From contig JAJCZP010000264.1 of NCBI GenBank assembly GCA_029262315.1, forward strand, positions 1 to 59,710: 59,710 bases of DNA, in the 5' to 3' direction. Positions within the stretch are counted from its first letter, which is position 1; each line of letters starts with the position of its first letter. The notes below the pieces were generated by a model. It was not told where the DNA came from and searched no databases. It saw only the letters and a program-made list of their open reading frames with translations. Of this stretch, positions 39,535 through 47,919 are shown piece by piece. Source of the DNA: Deltaproteobacteria bacterium (GTDB lineage: Bacteria > Desulfobacterota > Binatia > UTPRO1). The translations under genes were made by a program, and so were the position numbers.

Positions 39535-40298
39535 CGGAGCAGTGGTCCGTGGCCGCGCGCCGGGGCGGCACTCGGGGTGAGGAGCCGCACGGCGATCTGA
39601 TCCACGGCCTCGTGTGGCCCTGGTGCCATGAGCGTCCCGGCGAGATGGGCGGTGCGACGCGTCAAATCCAGCCGTCCGTCGAAGGGGAGCGCGCCGAGAT
39701 AGTGGAGATCGGCCGCGATCGTCGCGCTACAGAGGCCGGCCATGACCGCGAAGGCCTCCATGCCATTGGCGTGGTCCTCAACGCGATTGACCAGCACTTC
39801 CACGGCGATTCTTGGGAGCTTGGCCGCCAGCGCCGTCAGAAGGGCCGCGTGCTTGCCGTACGTGTCTTGGCCCGGTGTCATCACCAGGACCGGACAGTCC
39901 GCAAGGCCGGCGAAGAAGAAGAGATTTGGGGAGATCCCGGTGTCGATCAAGAGTAGGTCGCAGTCGGGGCGGAGATCCTCGACGGCCTGCTGCAAGAGCA
40001 AGCGTTCGGCGGCGCTCAGGACCCGGGTTGGGTCTGAGTGGGATCCGCTGGCGACTACCCGGAGGCCCGGCCAGGCCGTCGCTTCCATGGCGTCCATCAG
40101 TGAGCAGCGGCCCGCGAGGACGTCGGCGAGGCCACACGACGGAATGACACTGAACGCCCGCTCGAGGTTCCCGAACCCCAGATCCGAATCGAGAACGACG
40201 ACGCGGCCTCCGGCGGCAGCGGCCACCGCGATGGCCAGCCGGGCCGAAACCGTCGTGCTCCCCGCGCCATTGCTTCCGACCACCGTAATGACTTGCAT
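39531..40298 (-). CDS. MinD/ParA (FlhG-like) protein with degenerate P-loop
   Basis: Protein of 255 residues with the MinD/FlhG fold: N-terminal MQVITVVGSNGAGSTTVSA, switch region DSDLGFGNLERAF, and LLLIDTGISPNLFFFA in place of Walker B. The P-loop reads SNGAGSTT where the family has KGGxGKTT, so both the signature lysine and the Walker lysine are serine. It probably cannot hydrolyse ATP normally. GGAAGGGG precedes ATG 40298. It is cotranscribed with the sigma factor and may act as its regulator. Confidence 0.82.
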   Translation of the reverse strand: MQVITVVGSNGAGSTTVSARLAIAVAAAAGGRVVVLDSDLGFGNLERAFSVIPSCGLADVLAGRCSLMDAMEATAWPGLRVVASGSHSDPTRVLSAAERLLLQQAVEDLRPDCDLLLIDTGISPNLFFFAGLADCPVLVMTPGQDTYGKHAALLTALAAKLPRIAVEVLVNRVEDHANGMEAFAVMAGLCSATIAADLHYLGALPFDGRLDLTRRTAHLAGTLMAPGPHEAVDQIAVRLLTPSAAPARGHGPLLR

Positions 40299-40362
40299 CG
40301 GTGTCCCCTTCCGATGCGTCCCATGGAGTCAGAGCGAGAATCTAAGGTTGGATCGCTTTCAA

Positions 40363-40794
40363 CTAGTTCGGAGTGTGGGCCTGAAGACGCACAGCCCTGG
40401 CATTTGCGACAACCGTGCCAGGTTGGCGCTGCGTAGGTAGTAACCCCTCGACTTCGTTGCTGCCGGCACAACCAAGTGTAGAGCGGCGCCGACGGATCGT
40501 GTGAGTTTGACACAGCGCCAATCCACGCCAGTCAGGAAACCGGCGCGGGGAGTCGGGAAAGTGACTCGGTAGCTTGCAAGAACATCGGCGGTAGGATGCC
40601 AGGGGCCGCCGCGCCGCGGACTCCCATCTGGACGCCGTGCTTTCGTCCACCCCGAGAAGCTGCGCGGCGTCCTTCTGGCTGAGCCCGAGAGCCTCGCGCT
40701 GGAGCTTGAGGCGTCGCCCGTGGGGCAAGCTCGGCTCATAGAGCACGTAGCCGATGGAGGTGATGAGCCGCGGTAGGAAGAAGGTCTTCGGCAT
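40363..40794 (-). pseudogene. XRE-type HTH gene with degenerate 3' half
   Basis: The first 65 or so residues contain a good HTH: SLPHGRRLKLQREALGLSQ followed by KDAAQLLGVDESTASRWES. After about residue 70 the frame becomes Arg/Cys/Pro-rich sequence with no protein character, although the frame stays open to 40363. Small HTH proteins of this kind usually end soon after the HTH, so this could be a live short gene with an out-of-frame tail or a truncated remnant. Its ATG lies nine bases from the right comM repeat. Confidence 0.45.
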
Positions 40795-40802
40795 GGATCG
40801 CC

Positions 40803-40896
40803 CGTCTCGGCCTCAGCGCCCGCGCCTACACACGCATCCTGAAGGTCGCCCGTACCATCGCCGATCTAGCCGAACGCGACACGATCAGCGCAGCCG
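40803..40896 (+). repeat. right copy of the 94-bp comM-derived direct repeat
   Basis: Same orientation as 37157-37250, two mismatches. After CAGCCG the sequences diverge: comM continues into its last codons while this copy enters a hairpin. Confidence 0.9.
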
Positions 40897-40919
40897 CCGA
40901 CGCACGGAGCGTCGGCGGC
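40893..40919. terminator. 11-bp perfect hairpin at the repeat junction
   Basis: GCCGCCGACGC (40893-40903), loop ACGGA, GCGTCGGCGGC (40909-40919). It lies just beyond the stop of the minus-strand secreted-protein gene and probably terminates it. Its left arm starts inside the right comM repeat. Confidence 0.6.
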
Positions 40920-40932
40920 CGATCACAAGGTC

Positions 40933-42429
40933 CTAGTCGTCGAGCAGCGGAACGCCGAAGGTGTCGTTGAAGCCTTCGTGCGGCAGCTGCTCGCGGCCGT
41001 TGATCTCGGACACATCCGGGGGCTGACTGCCCTTCTCGTCGTCGACCAGCGTCGCGTTCAAGATGTTCACGTCGCCGCCCGCGGTGATGACGATCTCACC
41101 AGGCTTACCGAAGTCGTTGCGCACGGTCGCGCCCTCGAGATTGATGTTCCGCCCCGCGGTGAGCTTGATGTTCTCCGCGATCAGGAACTCGCTGCCGCCG
41201 CCGTCGATGTCGATCTCGGCCGTAACGAACATCTCGCTCTCAACCCCGCCCGTGAAGACGCTGCAGCACGGCGGAGTTGCCGTAGGCGTCGGGGACGGCG
41301 TCAACGTCGGCGTCACCGTCACCGTCACGGTGGGCGTGACCGTAGCCGTCACCGTGGCCGTGGGCGTCACCGTCGGGGTAGCCGTCACAGTCGGCGTCAC
41401 GGTCGGTGTCGTCGTCGGCGTCGGCGTCACCGTTGGCGTTACTGTTGCCGTCGGCGTCACGGTCGGCGTCACCGTAGGAGTCGGGGTCGGCACGTTTGTC
41501 GGCGTCACGGTTGGCGTCGGAGTTGGCCCGCCGGTCTGGGTCGGAGTGACCGTCGGAGTAGGAGTAACCGTCGGTGTGACCGTTGGTGTCGCCGTGACGG
41601 TCGCGGTGACCGTCGGCGTCGGGCTCGGATTGATCAGCGGCGTGGTCGACGAGCTAGGAAGCGGCGTGGCAGTCAATGTCGGGGTAACAGTGGGGGTCGC
41701 TGTCGGCGTCACTGATGGCGTCGGCGTCGGGTTCTGCTCGCAGTTCTGGCAAAACGCCAGGGCTTCCTGCACCGGGTCCGTCACCGGACCGAGATCGTTC
41801 CGGAAGCCACGCTCGTTGAAACCGGACAGCTGCTGGGTCAGGCGCCGGACAGAAGCATCGCGCGACGTAATCCGGATGAGATCGCGTGGGCCGTGGGTCT
41901 CGATCAGCGAGCCCCCGCCCCAGATGACATCACCGTGCGCGTCGACCTCGAAGCGATTGCAGATGATGTGCGCGCCGAGGAAGGTGATCGTGCAGTTGGC
42001 GTTGTTGCACTGGAAGTCGACGTTGTCGCCAGCCGAGAGTTCCACGGGACCCTGGACGGTGATCGCGTTGCCGGCCTCGATATCGACATCCGCATTGGAG
42101 TCGGACGCGAGCAAATCGCCGGTGACCATCACCGTGTTCTGGGCCTCGAGGACGATGGCCTTCCGGGTGCCGCTCGACGCGATGGCGCCACCGTTCATCC
42201 CGTCGATGTAGATCGACTGCGCTTCAATGCGAATCTTGGTCGTGCTGCCCTTCGGCTCGATGAGGCCCTGAATCACGACCGTGTCGTCGGGAACGTCGAT
42301 CACCGTGACGCTCGACCGCACTTCGCAGCGTGGGTCAGTATCACAATCGGTGATCGTCACCGTCGCGGACGCGGGTACCGCCAGAAACACGACCGTAAGC
42401 AAAACTAGAAATCGGAACTGTACCGTCAC
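40933..42429 (-). CDS. secreted protein with long Thr-Pro-Val linker
   Basis: Unrecognised exported protein of about 498 residues. GTG 42429 follows GGGAGGG and opens a signal peptide ([16 protein letters not shown]). Residues 20-225 form a repetitive beta-rich domain with alternating I/V positions ([18 protein letters not shown] style), reminiscent of a parallel beta-helix. About 160 residues of TPTVTP-type linker follow, then CCS and a second beta-repeat domain ([14 protein letters not shown]). Two passenger domains joined by an extended, probably glycosylated, spacer is the likely architecture. Function unknown. Confidence 0.8.
   Translation of the reverse strand: MTVQFRFLVLLTVVFLAVPASATVTITDCDTDPRCEVRSSVTVIDVPDDTVVIQGLIEPKGSTTKIRIEAQSIYIDGMNGGAIASSGTRKAIVLEAQNTVMVTGDLLASDSNADVDIEAGNAITVQGPVELSAGDNVDFQCNNANCTITFLGAHIICNRFEVDAHGDVIWGGGSLIETHGPRDLIRITSRDASVRRLTQQLSGFNERGFRNDLGPVTDPVQEALAFCQNCEQNPTPTPSVTPTATPTVTPTLTATPLPSSSTTPLINPSPTPTVTATVTATPTVTPTVTPTPTVTPTQTGGPTPTPTVTPTNVPTPTPTVTPTVTPTATVTPTVTPTPTTTPTVTPTVTATPTVTPTATVTATVTPTVTVTVTPTLTPSPTPTATPPCCSVFTGGVESEMFVTAEIDIDGGGSEFLIAENIKLTAGRNINLEGATVRNDFGKPGEIVITAGGDVNILNATLVDDEKGSQPPDVSEINGREQLPHEGFNDTFGVPLLDD
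41270..41740 (-). repeat. coding Thr-Pro-Val low-complexity repeat
   Basis: DNA consists of degenerate hexamer-based repeats (GTCGGCGTCACC variants on the plus strand) encoding TPTVTP units inside the secreted protein. It is slippage-prone, and its length may vary between strains or be mis-assembled. Confidence 0.8.
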
Positions 42430-42537
42430 AAAGAGCCCTCCCAGGCGTTGCGCACATTGAATCACACCGACTCGGGCATGGGCAAGCCACGTAAATTCAG
42501 GGAAATTCGGAGGAACCCCAGCAAGCGACTCCGCATA

Positions 42538-43134
42538 CTACATGCGTGAAGAACCCGCCGCGAACTCCCGACCCAGGAGCGCGTAGAGGTGCTGATCGAG
42601 GAAACGACCCCCAATCCAGTGCGCCTCACGCAGCCGCCCCTCGCACACGAAACCCAGGCGCTCGGCAACGTTTCGGCTCCGCTCGTTCCCAACCGCGCAC
42701 CGTAGGACGATCCGATGCAGACCCGCCGGACCGAACGCGAAGGCCAACATGAGCCGCGAAGCACGCAGAACGTAGCCACGCCCTTCCACGCCCGACGCGA
42801 TCCAATACCCGAGTTCGGCCGAGCGATCGAACCACTCGACGTAGTGAAGCCCGATCGTCCCGCATAGCTCGCCCGCGACGAAAACCCCAAGGACCACGCT
42901 CCGGCGCCGCCGCCGCTCTTCGCCGGCGTCCGCGATGAAGCGAGCGCTGTCGCGCTCCGTCCGGGTCTCCTCGACCCAGGGCAGCCAGCGACCCAGTCGC
43001 TCCCGGTCGGCGTCGATCAGGCGAAAGAGCGAGCGCGTGTCGGCCGAGGTGAGCGCCCGCATGAAGATCTCGCCGTCTCGAAGCTCCACCGCCTCGAACG
43101 GCGAGACGGGCTGGGGGGCACGACGCTGAGCCAT
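42538..43134 (-). CDS. GNAT acetyltransferase, RimJ/RimL type
   Basis: N-acetyltransferase of 198 residues. The acceptor-type block RSLFRLIDADRERLGRWLPW and the acetyl-CoA region AELGYWIASGVEGRGY, followed by NERSRNVAERLGFVCEGRLRE, are typical of ribosomal-protein-Ser/Ala acetyltransferases. The substrate is unproven. It starts six bases after ptsP and is likely cotranscribed. Confidence 0.9.
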   Translation of the reverse strand: MAQRRAPQPVSPFEAVELRDGEIFMRALTSADTRSLFRLIDADRERLGRWLPWVEETRTERDSARFIADAGEERRRRRSVVLGVFVAGELCGTIGLHYVEWFDRSAELGYWIASGVEGRGYVLRASRLMLAFAFGPAGLHRIVLRCAVGNERSRNVAERLGFVCEGRLREAHWIGGRFLDQHLYALLGREFAAGSSRM

Positions 43135-43140
43135 AGGCGC

Positions 43141-45582
43141 CTAGTGGTAGATCTCCATCAACTCGATCACACCCATCTCCTTGAGCCGCGCGAACAAGCA
43201 CCCGCGCACCTCTTTCGATGTCGCAAGCCCACGCACCTCGCGCGCAACGTCCTCGGCCTCCGCGAAGGACACCGAACGGATGAACCGTTTCACGATCGGA
43301 ATGAAGAATGGCCCCATACTGAGGTCGTCGAGTCCCATGCCGAGGAGCAGCAGGGTACTCAAGGGGTCCGCGGCCATCTCGCCGCACATCCCGACTGACT
43401 TGCCAGCATCCTTCGCGGCCCGTGCCACGTCGGCGATCGCGGCCAGGACGGCCGGGTGCAGCGGTTCGTAGAGCGGAGCGACTTTGGAGTTGTTGCGATC
43501 AACCGCCAGCAGATACTGGATGAGATCGTTGGTGCCGATACTGAAGAAGTCGACCTCCTCGATCAAGCGCGGCGCCAGCCACACCGCGGCCGGCACCTCG
43601 ATCATGATGCCCACCGGCATGGCACGATCGTAGGGCAGCCCCGCCTCGTCGAGCTCGGCCCGCGCCTCGTCGAGGAGCTCCTTGACCCGACGAACCTCCT
43701 CCAGACTCGAGATCATCGGAAACAGGATCCGCACCGGCCCGAACGCACCCGCCCGGAGAATGGCTCGAAGCTGCATCTTGAAGATCGCCGGCATCTCCAC
43801 CGAGATACGAATGGAGCGCCATCCGAGAAAGGGATTCTCCTCTTGATGGGTCGTGAGGTAGCTCGCGTACTTGTCGGCGCCGAGATCCAACGACCGGATC
43901 GTCACCGGACGACCGCCCATCCTTTCGATGACGACACGATACAGGGCCAGCTGCTCGTCTTCGCTCGGAAACTCCTTGTGGGAGAGGAAGGGAATCTCGG
44001 TCCGAAACAGGCCCACACCCTCGGCGCCATGCTCGTCGGCGAAGTGCACATCACCCAGGAGGCCGATGTTCGCGTAGAGATTGACGCGATGGCCATCGGT
44101 CGTCTCCGCGGGCAGGTCGCGAATGGCTTCCAACTCGCGATTGAAGGCCTGATATCCACGCTCGAGGCGCTGGTACTCGCGCACGACATCTGGCCCGGGA
44201 TTCACGTAGACGACGCCCGAGTTGCCATCGACGATGACGTGGTCGCCCTCATGCAGCACGTCGGCGATGTGCCCGACACCCACGACGGTAGGAATCTCGA
44301 ACGACTTCGCCAGAATCGACGCGTGTGAGGTGACACCTCCGGTCGCCAGGACGATGCCCTTCGGGCGCTCGCCCGCCATCATCGAGAGATCAGAGAACGT
44401 GAGGTCGGAACCCACGAGAATCGCGTCGGCGTCGAACGCCCGTTCCTGCTCCTCGAGCCCGAGCAGGTTACGCAGAATCCGCTGCCCGATGTCGCGAATG
44501 TCGGAAGCGCGCTCGCGCAGGTACCCGTCGGACATGGCGAGGAACGCCGCCGCGTAGTCGTCGACCACGTGCTTGAGGGCACTTTCGGCGGCGTAGCCTT
44601 CGAGAATGCGACGCTCGATCTTCCCGATGAAGCTCTCGTCCTCGAGCATCATGCGCTGGGCGTCGAACAGGGCACTGTCGACCTCTGGAGCCAGCGTATG
44701 CATCTTGCTCTTCAGCCGTACGAGTTCGTCACAGGACTGCGCGACGGCCGTCGTGAGATGGTCGCGCTCGGCCTCCGGATTGGTTGCCCGATGCTCCTCG
44801 ATCTCGTCGAGGCTCACCTCCGGGTGCTGCAGGTGCGCCCGCCCTCGCACGAATCCCGGCGCCGCACCCGTGCCCGTGAGTCGATGCTGGGTGGTCCGCC
44901 GCTTGGCGCCGGACTTCCGATGCGCCCCCTCCTGTTCGTATGCGTCCAGGCGCCGAATCGCATCCATCATGCGCGCGCGATAGGCCTGACGTTCCTTCTC
45001 TTTGCTCTCGAGCGATTCATGCAGGCGCGCCTGCGTGATGATGCCGCGGACCTGAACGGCAATCGCCCGCAGCAGCCGGAGTTCGGTCGGCGTGAACCGT
45101 CGGCGACGGAGCGTTTGCACCACGAGCACACCGAGCACGGTGCGACGCTCCTGGATCGGCACCCCGAGAAACGAATGGTAGCGCTCCTCACCAGTCTCCG
45201 GGAAGTATTTGTACCGCGGGTGCGCCAGGGCATCGACAACGACGACGGGCTCCCCTTTTTCGATCACGAGGCCACTGAGTCCCTCGTCGAGCCCCATCGT
45301 GACCTTGCCCACGGCCCCACGATCGAGCCCCGTCGTGGCCCACAACGTGAGTTTCCGATCCTTGGGATCGAACAAATACAGCGAACACACCTCGGAGCGC
45401 ATACGCTCGGCAACGATGCGTACGATATTGTCGAGCGTCCCCTGGAGATCCTGCGAGTGCCCGATGAGCGTCCCAATGTCGTCGAGGACGGCGAGCCCGG
45501 GACGCTTCGGTGCCCGCGACCGCGCAGGCGCGGACTTCCCCGAGACCGTCTTTCGATTGACACGTTTCACGTTGGGACCCAC
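43141..45582 (-). CDS. ptsP: phosphoenolpyruvate-protein phosphotransferase with GAF domain (EI-Ntr)
   Basis: Enzyme I of the nitrogen-related PTS, about 813 residues. A GAF domain (from about residue 30, through SEVCSLYLFDPKDRKLTLWA) precedes the EI domains. The phospho-histidine is in GGVTSHASILAKS, followed by the PEP-binding barrel with GLFRTEIPFL, SIGTNDLIQYLLAVDR and GMCGEMAADP. It would phosphorylate an NPr/HPr not found here. The start is GTG 45582 or 45570; TTG 45627 is also open. Confidence 0.93.
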   Translation of the reverse strand: MGPNVKRVNRKTVSGKSAPARSRAPKRPGLAVLDDIGTLIGHSQDLQGTLDNIVRIVAERMRSEVCSLYLFDPKDRKLTLWATTGLDRGAVGKVTMGLDEGLSGLVIEKGEPVVVVDALAHPRYKYFPETGEERYHSFLGVPIQERRTVLGVLVVQTLRRRRFTPTELRLLRAIAVQVRGIITQARLHESLESKEKERQAYRARMMDAIRRLDAYEQEGAHRKSGAKRRTTQHRLTGTGAAPGFVRGRAHLQHPEVSLDEIEEHRATNPEAERDHLTTAVAQSCDELVRLKSKMHTLAPEVDSALFDAQRMMLEDESFIGKIERRILEGYAAESALKHVVDDYAAAFLAMSDGYLRERASDIRDIGQRILRNLLGLEEQERAFDADAILVGSDLTFSDLSMMAGERPKGIVLATGGVTSHASILAKSFEIPTVVGVGHIADVLHEGDHVIVDGNSGVVYVNPGPDVVREYQRLERGYQAFNRELEAIRDLPAETTDGHRVNLYANIGLLGDVHFADEHGAEGVGLFRTEIPFLSHKEFPSEDEQLALYRVVIERMGGRPVTIRSLDLGADKYASYLTTHQEENPFLGWRSIRISVEMPAIFKMQLRAILRAGAFGPVRILFPMISSLEEVRRVKELLDEARAELDEAGLPYDRAMPVGIMIEVPAAVWLAPRLIEEVDFFSIGTNDLIQYLLAVDRNNSKVAPLYEPLHPAVLAAIADVARAAKDAGKSVGMCGEMAADPLSTLLLLGMGLDDLSMGPFFIPIVKRFIRSVSFAEAEDVAREVRGLATSKEVRGCLFARLKEMGVIELMEIYH

Positions 45583-45754
45583 ATCGATGTTTCGTGCTCG
45601 AGCGTACGACCGCGAGAGGGGAGCCAAACCGGAAGGCTTTTGCGCCGCCGCTCAGTCGGAAAAGAGCGACACCAGGCAACGTACTATATCGCAGGCCCCG
45701 CCGAACAAACAACGCGCAAACACGGGCGAACGACGCAGCGCGGCGTGCGGCGTG

Positions 45755-46537
45755 CTATCGGCAACGATACGGTAGGTGGCCGAGCACTCGCTGCCCCGCG
45801 CCGAGGGCGCGGGCGCGGCGAATGCACGCCACCGTGTACCGCTTCGCGCTGCGTACCGCGGCGACTATCGACGCCCCCTTGGCGAGCTCGGCCGCGAGAG
45901 CGGCGGCGAACGTGCATCCCGTCCCGTGCACTGGGGCCCCAGACACGCGACGGCCACGCAGGATTTCAACGGTACGCCCGACCGCAAGCACGTCAACGGC
46001 ATCACCGGTGAGGTGCCCGCCCGTGACGACGACCGCGCCCGCCCCCAGCGCGCGGATCCGCCGCGCGGCCTCACGCATTGCATCGACGTTCAACACGGGC
46101 TCGCCGATCAATGCCGACGCTTCGGCGAGGTTCGGTGTCACGACGGCCGCCAACGGGAGCAAACGGGTGCGCAGGAGTCGCAGGCCGTCCCCACGAAGCA
46201 ACCGCGTGCCGGCGCTGGCGCGCACTACCGGATCGACGACGATGGGTCCGACGCGACGCCCAGCGAGGGCCTCGGCCACGACCGCCACCGTTGGAGCGCC
46301 GAGCAACATGCCGATCTTGATCGCGTCGGCGCCGAGATCGTCGAGGACCGCGTCGATCTGGGCGCGCACGAGACGTGGCGGCACCCCGCGGATCGCGCGG
46401 ACGGCCACTGTGTTCTGCGCCGTGACCGCCGTCACCACCGACGTACCGTAGACGCCACGCGCCGCGAAGGTCTTGAGATCCGCCTGCAAGCCAGCACCCC
46501 CGCCGCTGTCGGAACCAGCGATCGTCAGCACGCGCAC
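45755..46537 (-). CDS. thiD: hydroxymethylpyrimidine/phosphomethylpyrimidine kinase
   Basis: Thiamine-pathway kinase phosphorylating HMP and HMP-P, about 260 residues. Ribokinase-like blocks are visible: VLTIAGSDSGGGAGLQADLK, VTAVTAQNT, IVVDPVV, TPNLAEA and the active-site loop GTGCTFAAALAAELAKG. The start is GTG 46537 (or 46540); longer versions overlap the upstream aminotransferase gene. Confidence 0.93.
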   Translation of the reverse strand: MRVLTIAGSDSGGGAGLQADLKTFAARGVYGTSVVTAVTAQNTVAVRAIRGVPPRLVRAQIDAVLDDLGADAIKIGMLLGAPTVAVVAEALAGRRVGPIVVDPVVRASAGTRLLRGDGLRLLRTRLLPLAAVVTPNLAEASALIGEPVLNVDAMREAARRIRALGAGAVVVTGGHLTGDAVDVLAVGRTVEILRGRRVSGAPVHGTGCTFAAALAAELAKGASIVAAVRSAKRYTVACIRRARALGAGQRVLGHLPYRCR

Positions 46538-46559
46538 CACGCCGCGCACCCGCCGCCGC

Positions 46560-47738
46560 CTAGGAAGCGCCGACGACACGCCCGAGCGCGCTCACGACCG
46601 CAGCTACCTGCTCGTCCGCAAGCTCCGGGCGCATGGGAAGCGCCAGGCATTCACGACTCGCACGATCGGCCTCGGGAAAATCCTGAGGCCGATGATCGAG
46701 GGTCGCGAAGCACGGCTGCGCATGGAGGGGAATCGGATAGTAGACCTGCGTCTCGATCCCCTCCGCGGCCAGCCCGCTCCGCACGCGATCACGCTCACGC
46801 ACCCGTACGACGTAGTGATGAAAGACATGCCCAGGCGTGAGCGCCGGCCGCCGCACCGTCGCCGCGAGGGTCGGGTCGGCCGCGAGCAACGTGTCGTAGC
46901 GCTCGGCGACCGCACGCCGCGCCGCGTTCCACGGATCGACATGCGGCAACTTGGCTCCTAACACCGCCGCCTGCACCGCATCGAGTCGGGAGGCCACGCC
47001 CGCGACCACATGGCGATACGGATCCCCATCGACGCCGTGTCGCGCACGCATGCGAAGCGCTGCCGCATCGGCCTCGTCGAGGCAAACGACACAACCACCG
47101 TCCCCCGCCGCACCGAGATTCTTCGTCGGGTAGAAGGAGAAGCAGCCGAACCGCCCGAAGGTCCCCGCCGACCGCCCCGCCCCCGCCACGCGCGCGCCGA
47201 TCGCTTGGGCGGCGTCCTCGATCAGGACTAGGCCGTGCTCGGAGGCCAGCTCGCGGAAGACCTCGATGGCACACGGCCGACCAAACAGGTGGACGGGCAA
47301 CAGCCCACGCACGATTTCGCCCCCGGGGGCGTGCACGAGTCCCCCGACGCGCCGACAGTCCTCGCGAAGCCAACGTGCCGTGGCCGTCGGATCGAGATTG
47401 AAAGACTCGGCCTCGATATCGACAAAGTAGGGCCGCGCCCCGGTTCGTGCGATCGCGCTGGCACTCGCGACGAAGCTGAACGGAGACGTCAGCACCGCGT
47501 CCCCGGCACCAATGCCTGCCGCGACCATTGCCAGGTAGAGGGCATCGGTTCCCGACCCCACGCCGACGACATGCGGCACGTCCAGGTAGCGTGCCAATGC
47601 CTGTTCAAAGGCCGCAACGGCGGGCCCCAAGACGAAGGCGTGCGACTGCAACACCTCGTCGACGGCCGCGCGCACAGCATCTCCCACAGCGGCGTCCTGC
47701 GCTTGGAGGTCGACAAACCGCACGCGCACGTCAGGCAC
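46560..47738 (-). CDS. DegT/DnrJ/EryC1/StrS-family aminotransferase
   Basis: PLP sugar aminotransferase of 392 residues. The cofactor lysine is in FSFYPTKNLGAAGDGG, preceded by EDAAQAIGA. The N-terminal VGVGSGTDALYLAM is typical. Such enzymes make amino sugars for LPS, glycans or antibiotics; no other sugar-nucleotide genes adjoin it, so the product is unknown. Confidence 0.9.
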   Translation of the reverse strand: MPDVRVRFVDLQAQDAAVGDAVRAAVDEVLQSHAFVLGPAVAAFEQALARYLDVPHVVGVGSGTDALYLAMVAAGIGAGDAVLTSPFSFVASASAIARTGARPYFVDIEAESFNLDPTATARWLREDCRRVGGLVHAPGGEIVRGLLPVHLFGRPCAIEVFRELASEHGLVLIEDAAQAIGARVAGAGRSAGTFGRFGCFSFYPTKNLGAAGDGGCVVCLDEADAAALRMRARHGVDGDPYRHVVAGVASRLDAVQAAVLGAKLPHVDPWNAARRAVAERYDTLLAADPTLAATVRRPALTPGHVFHHYVVRVRERDRVRSGLAAEGIETQVYYPIPLHAQPCFATLDHRPQDFPEADRASRECLALPMRPELADEQVAAVVSALGRVVGAS

Positions 47739-47919
47739 GAGGCATTCTCGTGGCGGCTCCCCACGCTGTCAATCGGCCCGACACGCGCTCAACCCGGCGC
47801 CAGCGCGCCGCCCGCTGCGGACCGGCAACCAAAAGGCCGCTTCGGTGTTTCCACCAGGATCACGACACAACGAGTTGACGGTTGCCCGGACGCAGCGATA
47901 TTGAGGAGTTGAGCAGTCA

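Larger units (their letters stand above)
37157..40896. mobile_element. segment bounded by comM-derived direct repeats (putative inserted cassette)
   Basis: A 3.6 kb block lies between two copies of a 94-base comM 3'-end sequence. It carries an orphan histidine kinase, a FliA-like sigma factor, a FlhG-like protein and a degenerate XRE-HTH gene, all on the minus strand. No integrase or transposase is present, so either integration with later loss of the recombinase or segmental duplication could have produced it. The right copy is truncated and runs into unrelated sequence. Confidence 0.5.

Noticed and set aside
41270-41740. Possible CRISPR or satellite array
   Set aside because: The repeats are in frame and encode the Thr-Pro-Val linker of an exported protein.
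47875-47904. TTGACG-18-TATTGA promoter just before PBP1A
   Set aside because: The -10 overlaps the Shine-Dalgarno, so transcripts from it would lack the ribosome-binding site; too ambiguous to list.
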